Part shown: piece by piece, positions 37,501 to 53,122 of the stretch
Layout of the letters: each line of letters begins with the position of its first letter
Numbering within the stretch: position 1 is the stretch's first letter
Source: Costus lasius
Lineage: Eukaryota; Streptophyta; Magnoliopsida; Zingiberales; Costaceae
Assembly (NCBI GenBank): GCA_027563935.2
Contig: CM050453.2
Coordinates: 89,626,665 to 89,690,664 of the forward strand
Direction of reading: 5' to 3'
DNA: 64,000 bases
The notes under the pieces: model-generated
Told to the model about the DNA's origin: nothing
Seen by the model: only the letters and a program-made list of their open reading frames with translations
The model's database searches: none
Translations under genes and position numbers: made by a program

Positions 37501-40500
37501 TTCGGTAGTAATGACACAATCTTGAGTTTGATATATTTCTTAAATGATCTTTGTTGTATGAAATGATTCACATCAATTTTCAAAATTGTTTTCTCTTGGT
37601 TCCGTTGCTCATTAGGCTACCTTCTTATGATGGTATTGCTTGTATTTAGTAATTAAAATATAATAATTTTCTTAGTAATTTGCATGCATCTTTTCCATTT
37701 ACAGACTTGATTTGTTTATCAATTGTTTTTTTGATCATTTAATGATCCAATTTAAAATTAACTCTTTTATTCTTGCACCGGGAGGCATTTAGACATAGGT
37801 TGCCTTCATCAGAGCTGGGACCTGGGAGAAAGCTTTTTTATTTGGCAAAAGTGCTTTGTTCTATTAGGTCATTGGTTTTAACTTTTTAATTGCTTCAAAA
37901 AGACTATATGATAAAGTACGTGTAGTAGAGCTTAAAACTCGAAGTTATCAAGAACTAACTTATGCTTTTCATAAGTATTTTAATTAACTATTATATATAT
38001 ATATACCTTGTCTACATTTGAATGTTTGTATGTTCTTCTCTAAGTTTTAATCTATTTTATAATTCAATAGAACATAAAACTTTTGTAATTTTTTGTTTAC
38101 TCTCATCAATGTTCTGCTACTACTTGTTTATAATAATATTTGAACACATGAAAAATTAGTAATTTGTTATTCTTACTATTAGTCTAAGTAATATGTTTAA
38201 TTATTAATTATTATTTTATCATTAGAATTTAAATGCCATTTATACATCGAAATTGTATATAATTATTTTCGAATAGTTATCACCTTTGTAAATTTTGTCC
38301 TTTTGGATACTACTTGTTTAGGTAAATTTCATTGTTTAATTAAACATTCAATTGTAAAAGTCACTTAAACAAATTTACCAAACAAAGGGCATTTCTATGT
38401 CCGCTTTTTCATATCTATAAAAGTTGGTGGCTTACCCTAATTGACCTCACTTTTGTTTCTCTTGTTCTACCTACTTTGGAAAAGAAGCTGTTAAACTTGT
38501 CTACATGTATTAGCTGTTTCCACATAAATCTCTGGTGGATTGTTTTTCTTATATATGATTGGTTCGTGTTGCAGCTTACACCAAGCATGGCTATATATGA
38601 CACTATGCAAAGCTTAAAAAGTGCAGTTGCCACACAATGTGTAGGCTATGCATACAATATGGCAGGATTTCTTCTTGCAGCTGGAGAGAAGGTTCGACTG
38701 TTGTATTTTACTCAACTTGGAGTATCTGAGGCGACCATCACTTTTGCTTCTTACTTCCTTTTAAATCATCTTTTTCCTTATTATTTAGGGCAGCCGAGTA
38801 GGAATGCCTCTTTGCCGTATTGCTCTTCAATCACCTGCTGGAGCAGCACGTGGGCAGGTTTTTATTCTTTCCATCATCTTTAGATTAAATGCTAAATAAA
38901 ATGCTTAGCCAATAAGGTTTTCAGAATTCACGTGACTAAAAGAATCATTTTATTTCTACTCTTGTTATGATACAATTCACTCCCTTGTATACTGTAGCAT
39001 TGTTGACTTCTAGTAACTCATGTTTTTCCTTGAATAATAAGATAAAATCTGTAAGCATGAGAACAGTAAACATTGGTTTTTTTACTCTAAGATTATACTG
39101 GGAGTTCAAAATTTAGGCAGTTTTTTGCAATTTTTAGAGCCATCATTTCAAAGAGAGAAGGCATGGAGTTAACCCTTCTCCCTATAGAAAACCCACCAAA
39201 TGATATCCAATCTACAATTTGAGGGACCTAATATACCAGTTAAGGAAATTTCAAGAGAAGGGGATCATAAGTGTTACGCTTGGAAAAATGCCCCTAAAAT
39301 TTTTTTACAAAAGGGGGTGAAGCATACACAGACTCAAAACAGTAATGTTTCCATGTAGGGGAATAAAAGATAGAGTACACACAATAGCAAAGGGCCTGGG
39401 TGGGAGGGGCACAACGGGTAGACAAGAAAACCATGTCTTAGCCTAACACAATTGCATGAGCAACCGGAAACATTGAGCAAAACACGAGCGATGAAAGCCT
39501 AGGGATGGAAAAAACACATGGTGGAAAACCAAAAACAAGGAAGGGTTTACCTGGACTCAAACCTATTAGCTCCACCACATTAATGCTAGAGAAGGGGATG
39601 AGCTCTTCAACATTTCGAACTGTCTAGCTCACATCACCGGAGAAGAGCTCACCACCGGTGATCATAGGAAAACCTTGTAATTGAGAGCACAAGAGGAGTC
39701 CCTACTAGCTCCACCACATTAATGCTAGAGAAGAAGGGGATGAGCTCTTCAACATTTCGAACTATCTAGCTCACATCATCGGAGAAGAGCTCACATCACC
39801 GGTGATCACAGGAAAACCTTGTAATTGAGAGCACAAGAGGAGTCCGGAAAGTGAGGTGGGAAGTGGGAACACAAGAGCAAGTGAGCCCTTGGTGGTCGGC
39901 CAATCTTCCACCCGAAAACTATAAGGTGGCCTTTTAACCTTCCTTGCCAACTCATCAACCATGTGGACGAACCTGAGTTTGCCACCTAAGACTCCATGTC
40001 GGTGGTAGGGTATATGCGACGCTCGGGTCATGATTGTGCCAGCTGGGTTGTCACTTGGATGTTGCTTTAGCTGCCCCATTGCCACTTGGCATCGTGGTCG
40101 GAGATCTACCCAAACTCGCCACCTATGGTACCTCCTTATATGACAGTTGGATTTGCCGGCTAGAAACAATGCTGTCGCCTACCAAGTGGCGTGCACTGCT
40201 CCTATTAGCACATGCGTGTGCACCTGTGCTGGCCGCGTGCCCCCGGAAGTTGCTCTTGCCCAATCGCTATTTGTTCATGGAATCCCGTTGGATATGTGGA
40301 CGTATGCCAAGAGAAGACAATGCCCTTGTTGACTGTTGCACGCTCACCTGCTCCGCACCCACCATGCGGCATCGCATGCCCGTGTGTTGCTGCTTGATAC
40401 GGCTATGCATTGCAGGGTATGACCATGCATTACTACGGAATTTGACTATATATTGTTGCGGAATATGGCCATGTAGAACTGCAGAATACGACTGTGTAGA

Positions 40501-43500
40501 GCTACGGAATATGACTTTATTTTGCGTGCCAGCTTGGCTTCACTTGTTTCCACTAGCTCCTCGTGTTGGATTTACGTCCATGGGCTGCGCTCGACCACTC
40601 GAGCTATTTAGGCTGATTTGAGCATGGGTGAACCTTCAACATGGGCTCCAATGCTTCCATTTGAGTCTATTAATTAAATCAGACCTTAATTACCCCTTTA
40701 GGCTGATTTAATCAAGGCTTAGGATTAGATCAAGGGTGTGCCCATCCAATCCACTCAATCCGCAATGGATTTCGGCTTAAGCCGCATTGTCACAGCTAGG
40801 GTAGTGTCGTGTAGCACCAGTCCAATTAGTAAATTTTCCAAGTGAGGGATGGTGGAGCAGGATCACCATCCCCAGGGCCTAACAATAAGAATTGTGGCCC
40901 CATTATCTCACAAAAGGCTTAGCTATCTCTTAACGAGCGGATAGTAACTTAGCGGAATTTACCTAACAACCTTGCCTGATATTTATCACTTCAATCGCAT
41001 CCTATACAAAAGCGACAACTAGATATTATCCTCTATTTGCAAAGTTGCTGCTATATGTGGCAAAGCTGATTGGTAAGTTGTTCCTTTGCAAATACTTTGA
41101 GTGTTTGATCTGGTTAAATCTTTGATTTTTTGTTTCACTATTTTTTGTTGCGTGAAACATTTTGTTTCTTGTAATTCTATGATTTTTAATATATTTGTAT
41201 CATTAGCCCAACATCAAGGTTTAGGTACTAAGGTGATAAGTCTGGTATAGTCCAATGGGAGGTGAGGCACAAACCATCTTCAAACAGGTGAAGGCTTGGT
41301 TTTCATTTGTATCAGTTTTACAGCTACCAATGGTGGAATTGTGTCTTGGTATGACCAATACACCAATAGTACTGATCAATATGACCCATCAACTAGTTAT
41401 ATAGTTGTTGTGAATCTATGCCCAATGGTAGCTAGCTAGTTTTGAAGTTTTTAAATGTTTGGAGTTATTTTTTTGTAAGGTTTTTAGCTTATTTAAACCC
41501 CATAAAACCTTAAAACTAAGCACACAAGTTATCATTGCCTCAAGACTCTTAAATTTGCTCAAATTCTCAAAAAAAAAAAAATATTATACTTTTTGAAATT
41601 TTAAATTCTAAATCTCTTTATCATCATTCTTTGATCTTTAAAACTCATGAATTGGGACACTGGTATGGGCTGATATCTTGAACCTTAGGTTGGACAATAT
41701 CTAAATGGCTTAATTTCTATCACATTTCTCATGTTGCAAGTGACAATTCCATACATTAGTGTCCAATATTTAAGAATGTGAACTTAGGATTCAATACTTC
41801 ACAAGTTATGAGCTTGGTAGATGTTTTCTTGATGACGAAGTCAAATAATGTCGCATGTGGATTGGCGCATGAAGGCCAACGAATGGACTTTGGTATGACC
41901 CAAGATCAACCTAGATGAGCTTCATTTTCCTCATCTTTTAAAGTCAGGTCATCTTCCATAAGTTGGCTTACTTCAACCCAGCACCAAAATGTCGTGTGCT
42001 TTTGCCACCTTATGAAAAAGGTAGTAGATGTGATTGGAGATCGTCATGTTGTCCAAATTATGATAGACAATGATGATAACTTAAAGATAGTTAGTGTGCT
42101 CATCCAATTGGATTACCATCACTTGTTTTGGATACCATGGTAGCATATTATATTGATTTGATAATACCATTTAGTGTACACATATCAAGAGTTTCTTAAA
42201 GGGGGAGATCTTACCTCACGGAGCTACAATATTTGTAATGTTTATGATCCAAGAATGATGTGATCTGCAATATGCCTTCTCAAGGAACAAAAAGAAGATG
42301 GAGAAGATTGTTATGAGAAGTTGATTTTGTGATATTATGGTCAATATTATACTTACCATAGAACTTCTCTATATTGTCTAATGACATGTAGAAAAAATAA
42401 TAGTGAAATAAACCACAAAATCAGAAGCCTAAAAAATAATGAGTCTTGCTATGCCGTATGAAGCACAACCAATACATCAATGTCACATAAAATAGATGAA
42501 GACATGAAGTGAACAAATGGGTTAAGAAATTGACATAGTTAATTAGAGTTTATTTTTCTTATATTTTAATCATTTAATTTTATTTAGTTAACTAATTTAG
42601 CATTTTTTAACTTACAACTTATTAACATAATTATTATATCTTGGGTACATAACAATATTTGCTTCAAGCACTCCAACACATCGCTATAGAGAATGTCTTG
42701 AAGCTATGTCATTGGGAATTGGCTGCAACGTGGGTGGTCCTTACACAAATAACATCAAGTGAATGGAAGCATAACTTGCGCATCTTTACTTTGATCCAAT
42801 GGAATGGTCCTCACTAGGTTCTCTTATTATTGCTTTTGGGATACGTCCATTACAAATGCGCTTAAGGTTGTGAATTGTGCAATAAGAGCAACAACTAGGT
42901 TTGCAAAAGAAGTTGTTAATTATTTAAACTCATTAGTTGCTAGGACGAGGAAGATCCAATATTATATTTTTTAGTCAAAACTAAAGATCCAACAATCAAT
43001 CAACCAATAAATTTCAAACCTTGATTTGTATTAATATATTTCTTACATAATTGAGTGGGCTAGTGTTGGTTCATTTGTATTAATACATTTGACTTACCAA
43101 GAAGATAAATATGTCAGGATAAAATGGTAAATGTTAACCCATCTTACCATTCCTAACTGCAACAACAACAAACCTCCCAACCTAAGTAACTCCCTTAACC
43201 TCCCCGCCAGTAGCCTCAATCCAAGTAGAGGATGGTACAAACAAGCTAACCACAATAAGGCTGAAGTCAAAAGTTTATAGCAGCAACAAATGCATCTTTA
43301 GCTTGGAACAAAAGGGGAAAGCTTTAGCTTCTATTAGAAAGAAGCCACAATTGACCATAACCATTTTCCTCTTTGATACACCTTTTCATTGTGAAGTGAA
43401 CAATGATTCAAGTGATGAAATTACAACACACAAAAATGGTGGTGTTGACGGAACTGGTGGGTGGTGGGGACACTTATTTTTCCTAGCTAGATAAATTATA

Positions 43501-45190
43501 ATCCATGGACCATCAAAGTCCAATACAACCATGCCACCCATGATGAGGATCATGGTGGTCATGGAAACAAGAATGTTGACTTATAATTTCTCATCATGAT
43601 CTCATGTCTAAAAGGCTATGGATCATATATCTTATGAATCTTCATATGATTATCCATACATAGAGCTAGTTCGTACTCATTTCAGTCTTAACTATTTCAG
43701 TCAAAATCATGAACCACAACAACTTGCTAAGCATGTGACCGTCAACATAGCAATACCATGTCATGAAAGGAGTTCTTATGGCATTTGCTAAACTATGACA
43801 TCAACCTGAGTCACAACTTAGAGTGATAGTTAACATAGTAATACCATGCCATGGAAGGAGTTTTTAGTGGCATTTGCTAAACTATGACATCAACTTAGAG
43901 TCACAACTTGCTAAGCATGTGATAGTTAACGTGATAATACCATGCCATAAAATTTTTTGTGGCATTTGCTAAACTATGACATCAACTTGAGACATTGTTC
44001 CCTTTGGATGTAGTAGGTGCTGCAACTAAGTTTAGTAGAGAACAAATGAGGTAAGATATCACAAAACAATCTAATCCTTTTTTAATTTAATTTAATATAA
44101 AGATAATACAATTTTTTTTACATGGTAACATACCTTGGTGGGTTTTACCAAACCCAACCCAACACCACCACTCTTAAACCGATCCCCGAACAGGACCCCG
44201 ACCTCGACAGGGTTAAAAAACTATATCCCATATCCGGCGACTCGACCCTGGCGAGGAGTCAGGTCATGACAAAAAGATTAACTAAAAAAAAAATAATTTT
44301 CTTCCAATATTATTGTATAAAATATAAACTAAGGAGTGTCAAGTGAAGGAGAGAGTGAGAAATTTAGGATTTTTAAATTTTTTTATGTATATAAGAGTAA
44401 TTTGGTAAAATTACAGGGCAGGTTATAGATACCCGGATCCGATTTTGCGCACTTAATGAAGGCTCAGAACCTGATAAAATATTATATTACTAAATTTTCT
44501 ATTAATAATAATTAAAATAAAAATATTTAAGTATTATTAATATAAAATTGAATAATATAATTTTTATCATGTTATTATTTTTAATAATTATTTCAATTAT
44601 TTTTAATGGAAAATTTAGTTGCATAATTTTTATTATAGTTATATATATATATATATAGTTATATAGTTATATGTTAAAGTATTGATAACACCAAATTCAC
44701 AATCAACAATTAAATTTAGCAATGTGGAATTTTCAATCCACACTAATATTTTGTGATGGTTGTTGTCATGCCTCGATAAATAACTCCATTTACAGAGACA
44801 TGACAATTTAGCATAATCAACATGTACAATAAAAATCCATCCATAACCCACAAAACTATCATAAGAAATCCAACTTCATTAAGATCATATGACCTGCATA
44901 ACAAAAATCTTAAAACCAATTCAAGATGTTTAATAGAAAACTATTAGAATTCATAACTTATTACTTGACTGTCCAACTATAAAAATGAACAAATGAAAAA
45001 TAGTAAATATGCAAAAATCACTGGTGACTCTACAAGGAAGCCTTTAGTCTATCTATCTATCTTTAGATTGCACTTGATCAGTACTTGGAAGTAAAACAAA
45101 GGGGATTAGCCAAAGTAGCTAAGTAGGGATTTTAAGAAATATGAATGCATGCTCAAAAACTAAAACCAACTCTACTCACTGTATGAGTAT

Positions 45191-45250
<60 letters not shown>

Positions 45251-48200
45251 AATATATAACATAAACCACATACATCCTATCTCATTAAAATGGAGCTGTT
45301 TATGGTCATAAGAATTTGTATTACGGCTCGCACTCTAATAAGAGTGGTTCCACCCTCAAGCTCCAAAAGTGGAACGATTGCTATCAGTAAGCCTGATAGT
45401 ATTGCGTCTAACACTTGAAAACTCCAATATTGTCAAAAGGACAATCTGGTAGTAACTGACTGGCAACCACCAATAGCTTACTACACAGTCGGTGCTATGG
45501 TCTACTACGTGACCTCGCCGACGAATCTCCAACCTCTATGTATGACGCGCACACTGAAAGTAGACAATATCAAATCACAACACCATACAAATATCATATC
45601 TCAAAATATGTATATATAACAACAATAACTTTTCATAATTGTATGCTCACATGCCAAATAAAATATGCATTAAAATTTTCTTTTTATAATAACAAATTCA
45701 AAATCAATCATACCACTAGATGCATTAATGAGTTTGATAAGGGAAAGAAAGGAACAAGATTCATGCCAAACAGTAGAAACAAAACTTTGGTGTCTAAGCA
45801 TGGGGCTTAGCACTATACAAGAAAGAAATAGAAGGTAGGATCCCTACCTGAAAATGAAACCTCTGGTATAAAAAATCAAAACATTTGTACAAGTACAACT
45901 AGTCTCAAGTCCGAGTTACCTTACAATAATTTATGCAAAGAAAATATTATCAATTATTATCTAATTCTAGTCACCAACAAATCTACTAAAAAAAAACATA
46001 TTTCTACCGTTAGTGCCTCTAACTAAGATTTTACAAATTTTGATATACATATACCTATCCTCCAAATTATTACCTTGATAATTTCATCATAATCTAACAT
46101 GCTTATTACAACATGGCATTTAATCCTATACCGGTCCATAATAAGGTTTAGGGCAAACATACGGTATAATCTCTATGAATCTACCATTACACATCTATCA
46201 TTACTCCCCTAAGAATGCTTAAAAACTAGAGTTAAACCATTACCTGCCCTAGTAACCAAATCAACAAAAAGGGGAAAGGAGAGGGTTGCCGGCGCTGCCC
46301 ACGTCGAAGCTATCCGCTACCGACAAGGGAAGGAGGCTGTGACGACGAGGAAGAGGGGAGGGAAGAACGGCAGTGTTTGCTGCCCGTCGCTGCTTCGCTG
46401 AAATCATCGCCGTCAACAACGCTCGTCACTGAACTTGTTGAACGCCATTGCTTGCTACCAAACGTCTCCAGAAAGAGGAAGGAAGGCCGGTGCATGACTT
46501 CCGGTGTCGTTGCAGCCTTTGATTGTCGTCGGAAGAGGAAGCGAGCGAGGGGGAATCGGGCGAGCGACACATGCACAGGGAAGGGGAAAATAGAGTTTTA
46601 TTATTATTATTATTTATTATTATTATTTATTTTTTTTCATAACAATATACTCCATAAAAGAATTTGGTCCCCAAATTCACTTATCATGATCAAGCAGGAG
46701 AGGGTACTGAGCCATAAAATCTTCTTCTCTTTCCCAAATAGCCTCACAATCTGGGTGATGCTGCCATCCAACTTTAATTAACTTGACTATTTTGTTTCTT
46801 TAATGATGCTCCTTTCTGTCCAATATTTGAACTGAATGCTCAATGAAGGTTGTATTTGACTGGATTGGTACTGATAATTTTCTTAACATATGACTAGAAT
46901 CAGAAATATATTTTCTTAACATATGACTAAAATTAGAAATATATTTTCTTAACATTAATACATGAAAAATATTATGCACACCAGAAAGTGATGGGGGACA
47001 AAGCTAGTCTATAAGCCACAACTCGTCAACTCCAATTCTATCAAGTATCTAAAAAAGGCCAGTATATCTAAGAGCTAACTTTCTGTGCCTTCCAAATCTC
47101 ATCACTCCTTCTAGAGGTGACACTTTTAAGAACATGTGATCTCCTGCAACAAATTCTAAGGCTCTTTTTCTTTTGTCTGCATAACTCTTTTGTGTCTACT
47201 CTGAGCAGTTAACAATCGTTGTCTAATTATTTGAACTATTTCAGCATCTTCTTTTATCAATTCAGGACCTAAAATTCATTTTTCTTCTACCTCATTCCAT
47301 AACACAGGTTATCTACAACCATACAAGGCTTCAAATGGGCCATCTAGATTGCTGTGTGATAACTTTTATTATATTAAAACTCTACTAAGTGTAAATAAGA
47401 TTCCTAACTACCTCCAAAATCTAGTACACATGCTCTGAGCAAATCCTCTAAAGTCTGAATAGTCTTCTCTGATTGCTCATCTATTTGAGGATGAAAAACT
47501 ATATTGAACATAACTGTGTCCCCAAAGCTCTGTGCAAACTACCCTAGAAACGTGAGGTAAATCTAAGATCTCGGTCTGATATTATGTTGGTAGGTACATC
47601 ATGCAATCTTACAATTTCTCTACAATACAGGTTTGCTAGTTTATCCAATGTGTCAATTTTTTTAACTGCTAAAAAGTGAGCTGATTTGGTCAATCTATCC
47701 ACAATTACCCATATAGAATCATGCCCGCTTTGTGACCTAGGAAATTTTGAAATAAAATCTATAGTGAGATGCTCCCACTTTCATTCAGGGAAAGGAATAT
47801 TTTGTAATTTCCCTACTAGTCTCAAATGCTCAGCCTTCACTTGTTGGCATATCAAACATTGTGAAACAAATTTAGCAATATCATTTTTCATTCCATCCCA
47901 CCAATAATACCTCTTACGGCCTGTTTCAAAGCAAGGATAAAAATAACAAAGGAAAAGAAATGACTGTAGAAAGGAAATAAAAGAGGAAAGAAATAATTTC
48001 TTTCCTTTTCATGCCTCCTGTTTCAGTGGGAAGGAAATAAATATGTTGACCAGTCTTTGAGCTATTGACTGGTCGAAATCATCGCTGCGCCCTTCCGCCG
48101 ACCACATCGAGCGCCATCCATCCCCTCTCTCCGCCTGTTCTGCCACCTCCCCCGCCCTCGAGCCATCGCACAAGGCTGCGAGCTCGGAGGAAGGCGGGCA

Positions 48201-51200
48201 AGAGGGGAGGAAGGCGTGCGATTGGAGGCCTCCGCCTCTCAGCCGCGCAACGTCTTCTCCACCATCGCACGAGCCATCGGAGGTGGGGCACGATGCAGAC
48301 GTCCAGATCGGAGATGGGGCACGATGCAGGCGTGGAGCTCGACGGAGGCGGCATCCGGGTCGCCCGTGCGGTCGCGGCGGGTCTTGAGGAGGACGGAGGT
48401 GTCGCCGTGCTTAAATGCGGCATGGAGGAGCTTCACCGCGGCATCCGTCTCACTTGGGCGGGTCTTGAGGAGGACGAATGTGTCGCCACGCTTGAGGAGG
48501 ACGGAGGCGGCATCTGGCTCGCCCGCCCTTGAACGGCGACCGCAGTGGCCGCGAGAAGCCGAAGGTGATCTCCTCGAGGATGTCCCCCGTCTGAAGCGCC
48601 GCCTCCAACCCCTCCCCGATGGTGTCGGAGATGATGAGGGCAGGGGAAAAAGGAAGCTCGGGGAAGTGGCGCTGGCCTTCCAGTCGACGGTAGGCATGGA
48701 TGGAAGCCCTCTCCTTGAGGAAAGGGGCGCTGGCGTCGAGCGAGAGGGGAGGAAGGACGTGGCGAGAGTCGGGCGTGAGAATGAGAGAACGGAAATGAGT
48801 TTTCGTCTTTTTTTGAGGGAACGTTTTTGGAGAGAAAGGAAAGGAAAAAATTCTTTTCCTTTCTTTATTTCTCTTCATTGAAACTAGGGGAATGCTATTT
48901 CTTTCCTTTCCCTCCTTGTTTCTCTCCTCTAAAACAGACCGTTAAGGTCTTTATACATTTTATCACTGCCTGGATGAATAGTAAATTTTGATTTATGGGC
49001 TTCGCTTAGTGGTTCTTCATTTGCAAACACTAGTACATATAATCTGCCTTTACACCTTAAAATACCTTCTGAATCTTTACTAAATTTTGGTCTCTTACTA
49101 TTCTCAACCTTTTCTATTATTTTTCTTAAATTTTCATCCTCCATCTGGCTTTTTTTAATTTTCTTGATAATCTCGGACTCTATTGCCATAATTGCAATAT
49201 ATCTTGTTCTTGCTTGACTTACTATTTCAATTCTCAAATCAGTTATTTGCTTTACTGACTTTGTTTGTGCTACTTTTAGATGAGTGAGTTGTCCTACTGA
49301 CTTTTTACTTAAAGCATTAGCCGCTACATTTGTGTGATAATTAATTTTACAAGAAACTCTAGCCATCTTATCTGTCTCATATTTAACTCTTTCTAACTGA
49401 ATAATATTTTAAACTCTTATGATTTGTAAAGATTTCAAATTGTACATTATATAGATAATGTCTCTATAATTTTAACACAAAAATTATTGCTACTAACTTT
49501 AAGTCATGTACAAGATAATTCTTTTCATGCTCTTTAAGTTGTCTAGAGGCATAAGCTAATACTTTTTCATGCTACATTAATACTCCTCCCAACCCTTGAA
49601 TTGAGGCATTAGTATAAATGGTGTACCCTTCATCTCCTAATAGAACTATTAAAATAGGCGCACTTACCAGTCTCTTCTTGAGTTCTTGAAAATTGTTTTC
49701 ACAAGAATTATTCTAGTTAAATTTTATCTCTTTTCTGGTTAATTGAGTTAAAAGGACAGCTAATAAGGAAAATCCTTGCACAAAATGTCTATAATAACCT
49801 GCAAACCTAAGGAAACTCCTTATCTCCTATACTAACTTTGGCCTTTTCCACTCAGAGTATTAATCTTTTGGGGATCCTTGGCTATACTTTCTCCTGAAAT
49901 TATATTGCCCAAAAATATAACTTTATCAAGCCAAAAGACACACTTGCTAACTTAACAAAAAGCTTCTCTTGCCTTAGTCTTTCAAGTACCATCTTAGATG
50001 TTCTTTATGTTTATTTTCATCACAAGAGTATACTAGAATATTATTAATGAAAACCATAACAAATTTATCTAAATAATCAATGAACGCTCGGTTCATTAAA
50101 ATCATAAAAATTACTGGTACATTAGTTAAACCAAAAGGCATTACTAAAACTCATAATGCCCATACTTTGTCCGAAAAGCAGTCTTTGATATATCTTCATC
50201 CCTTCACTTGGTGATATCTTAATCTCAAATCAATTTTAGAGAAGGCACTACTGCCCTTAAGCTAATCAAATAAATCATCGATTCTTGGCAAAGGATGTTT
50301 ATTTCTAATGGTAACAATTCAGCTGCCTATAATCAATGCATAATTTCATTGACCTATCTTTTTTTTTTAAACAAACAACACATGAGCTTCCCAAGGAGAA
50401 GCACTGGGGCGTATATAACTTTTATCTAGCAACTCTTGTATTTGGGTTTTAAGTTCACTCAATTCTTTAGGGGTCATTCTATATGGTGCTTTTGATATAG
50501 GTGCTGCCTTTGATATAGGTGTTGTTTCATGTTGGAGTTCAATTATAAATTCAATATCTCTTTTCGATGGTCGACCAGGTAAGTCATCGGGAAAAATATC
50601 ATAAACATAAGTGAATTCTCTAACCACCAGAATTTGCTCAATAGATATGTTTCCTTTCTCTTCTACCCCAACTATAGATAGAAGAAATCTCTGACATCCA
50701 CTTCTCATTAATCTCTTAGCTTACATTATAGAGATTATAAGAGCAACTTATCCAGGTATCCCATTAAATATCCATATAGGTGAGTTAGGAGGAGAAAAAG
50801 TTACCAAACATTTATAATAATCAACAACAACATGATTAGCGTAGGGCCAATCCATGTCTAAAATAATATCAAAGTCAAAGAAATTTAAGACCATCAAATT
50901 TGTTTTCACCACTATATCACTAAATACCAATGGATATTGTTTAATTTCTAGTCCTGATTGCATAACACCATCGGAAGCTGTGTACTAACAGATTATATTC
51001 AGATAGAGAAGGTTTCATTTTTATCTTTATCACAAAATCACATGATATGTAAGAGTGTGTATTACTAGTGTCTATAAGTAAACATATAGGACTATTATAA
51101 ATAAATAATACCTCTTAATACTGATCCTAAAGCTTGCTGAGCCTCCTGTTGTGTCAAGGCATAAACTTGAGCTGGAGCAGAATTTTAGGGGCTAGGATTT

Positions 51201-53051
51201 TGAGGCCGTGAGTTTTGAGAACGAGCATTATAGGGATGAGATACCGGATGGTTATTCTGATTCTGTCTGCCTTGAAATTTTGTTGATTAATATCTGTTTT
51301 GTTAATACTTTCTTTCTCTCTGAAGGCAATCCTTCTGGAAGTGACCCATTACTCCATACTTATGATATTGGACTAACTTGTTTGATCAAAATCTTGAAAT
51401 ATGTCCATTCTGACCATAGCTATAACAACTCCGGGGTGCTGAAGCACTAGAAACCATATTAGGTGATGGTGTAGGAGAAACATAAGGCCTAGTCTCTATG
51501 ACTCTTAGTCTCTTGTTTGTTGGCTCAAAGTTCCTACTATGACTATCATGGGCCCCTGGTCTTCTTTGATCATAATGTCCAAACTATATAGGTTGCTTCT
51601 CTGTTGTTGAGTCAAAACTTCCCAAGAGACCTCTACTCTAAGTGCAAATTCTACCATGGCCTCGTAACCATGAGGGACCATAGTTGTTAGTCTATCCAAA
51701 ATCTCATCATTAGGCCTCTATGAAAATATTGGGCTCTATCATCGTCGTTAGGTAAAATCACTGGAAATAATGCTGTCAATCTATCAAACTCATTGCATAA
51801 GTGGTCACTATCATCGTCGTTAGGTAAAATCACTGGAAATAATGCTGTCAATCTATCAAACTCATTGCATAAGTGGTCACTAACCTTCCAACTTGACATG
51901 TGGTAAGAAATTTCTGCATCTGACCATCTCTAAAGGTTTTATGGAAAAATTTAAGTTTAGCTTGCCACCTATTGTGTAATAATCAGCCATAATAACTTTA
52001 TCACTTTAAATGCTTCTTCGATTATCACAATCCAATTTCGTACTGTCCAAGGAGTCTTTTTTTTCTAGTGAAAGACTCCAAACCTATTATTTTCTGGAGC
52101 TATAAATTGCGCCTAAGCATTCTTGGACTCTGGTTGGGCCTCTTTTCTCTGAACTACTGTAGCTAATATATTAACTTGTACTACACTTTCAGATACCTCA
52201 GCATGTCTAAAAAGTTTTGCTTGTTCACTCACATCTGGTACCATAGGAGCAGGAGGTACAGATGGAACATTTAGAGCAGCGGGTGTAGGTGGGGCTTCAT
52301 AGCCACTTCTTCTCCTAGTAGGAGCTCTCTCCCAATCTTGTGACAACTGTGCCAGAATCGCATTTGAACCCCTAGCTTCAGCAGTAGCTTGGGTTCTACC
52401 TCCGCGACCTCTACCATGACGACCGAGGTCCTTCCATCTCTTATTCTAGGAGCATCCTACAAAGTTAAGAGAATAAAAAGTATAAAAAATATCTAAGCAA
52501 TATAAGCATAAAAATCAGATTATTAAATCATAAAAACAGTCATAAGTGTCTTAAATTTTAATTCCTTAGGGCTTCATCTCACAACCTTAGGATGCTTATA
52601 AACCTACACCTTTGATACTATTAAATTGTTATGCTCCAATAAATAACTCTATTTACTGAGACATGACGATTTGGCATGGTAAACATGCACAATAAAAATC
52701 CATCCATAACTCACAAAACTATCATAAAAAATTTAACTTTGTTAAGATCATATAATCCGCATAATAAAAATCTCAAAACCAATTCAAGATGTTTAACAAA
52801 AAAATTATCAAGAGTTCATAACTTATTACTTGACTAGCCAATTATAAAAATAAACAAAAGAAAAATAGTAAATGTGCAAAATCTCTAGTGACTCTATAAG
52901 GAAGCCTCTAGTCTATCTATCTATCTCTAAACTATACTTGATCAGTACTTGGAAGTAAAATAAAGGGGATTAGCCAAAATAGCTAAGTAGGGATTTTAAG
53001 AAATATAAATGTATGCTCAAAATTGAAACCAACTCTATTAACTATATGAAT

Positions 53052-53122
<71 letters not shown>

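Noticed and set aside
48065..48881. ORFs of 142-221 codons in the Harbinger-like element as a real gene
   Set aside because: Four overlapping frames on both strands, no recognisable domain or transposase motif; treated as GC-rich cargo.
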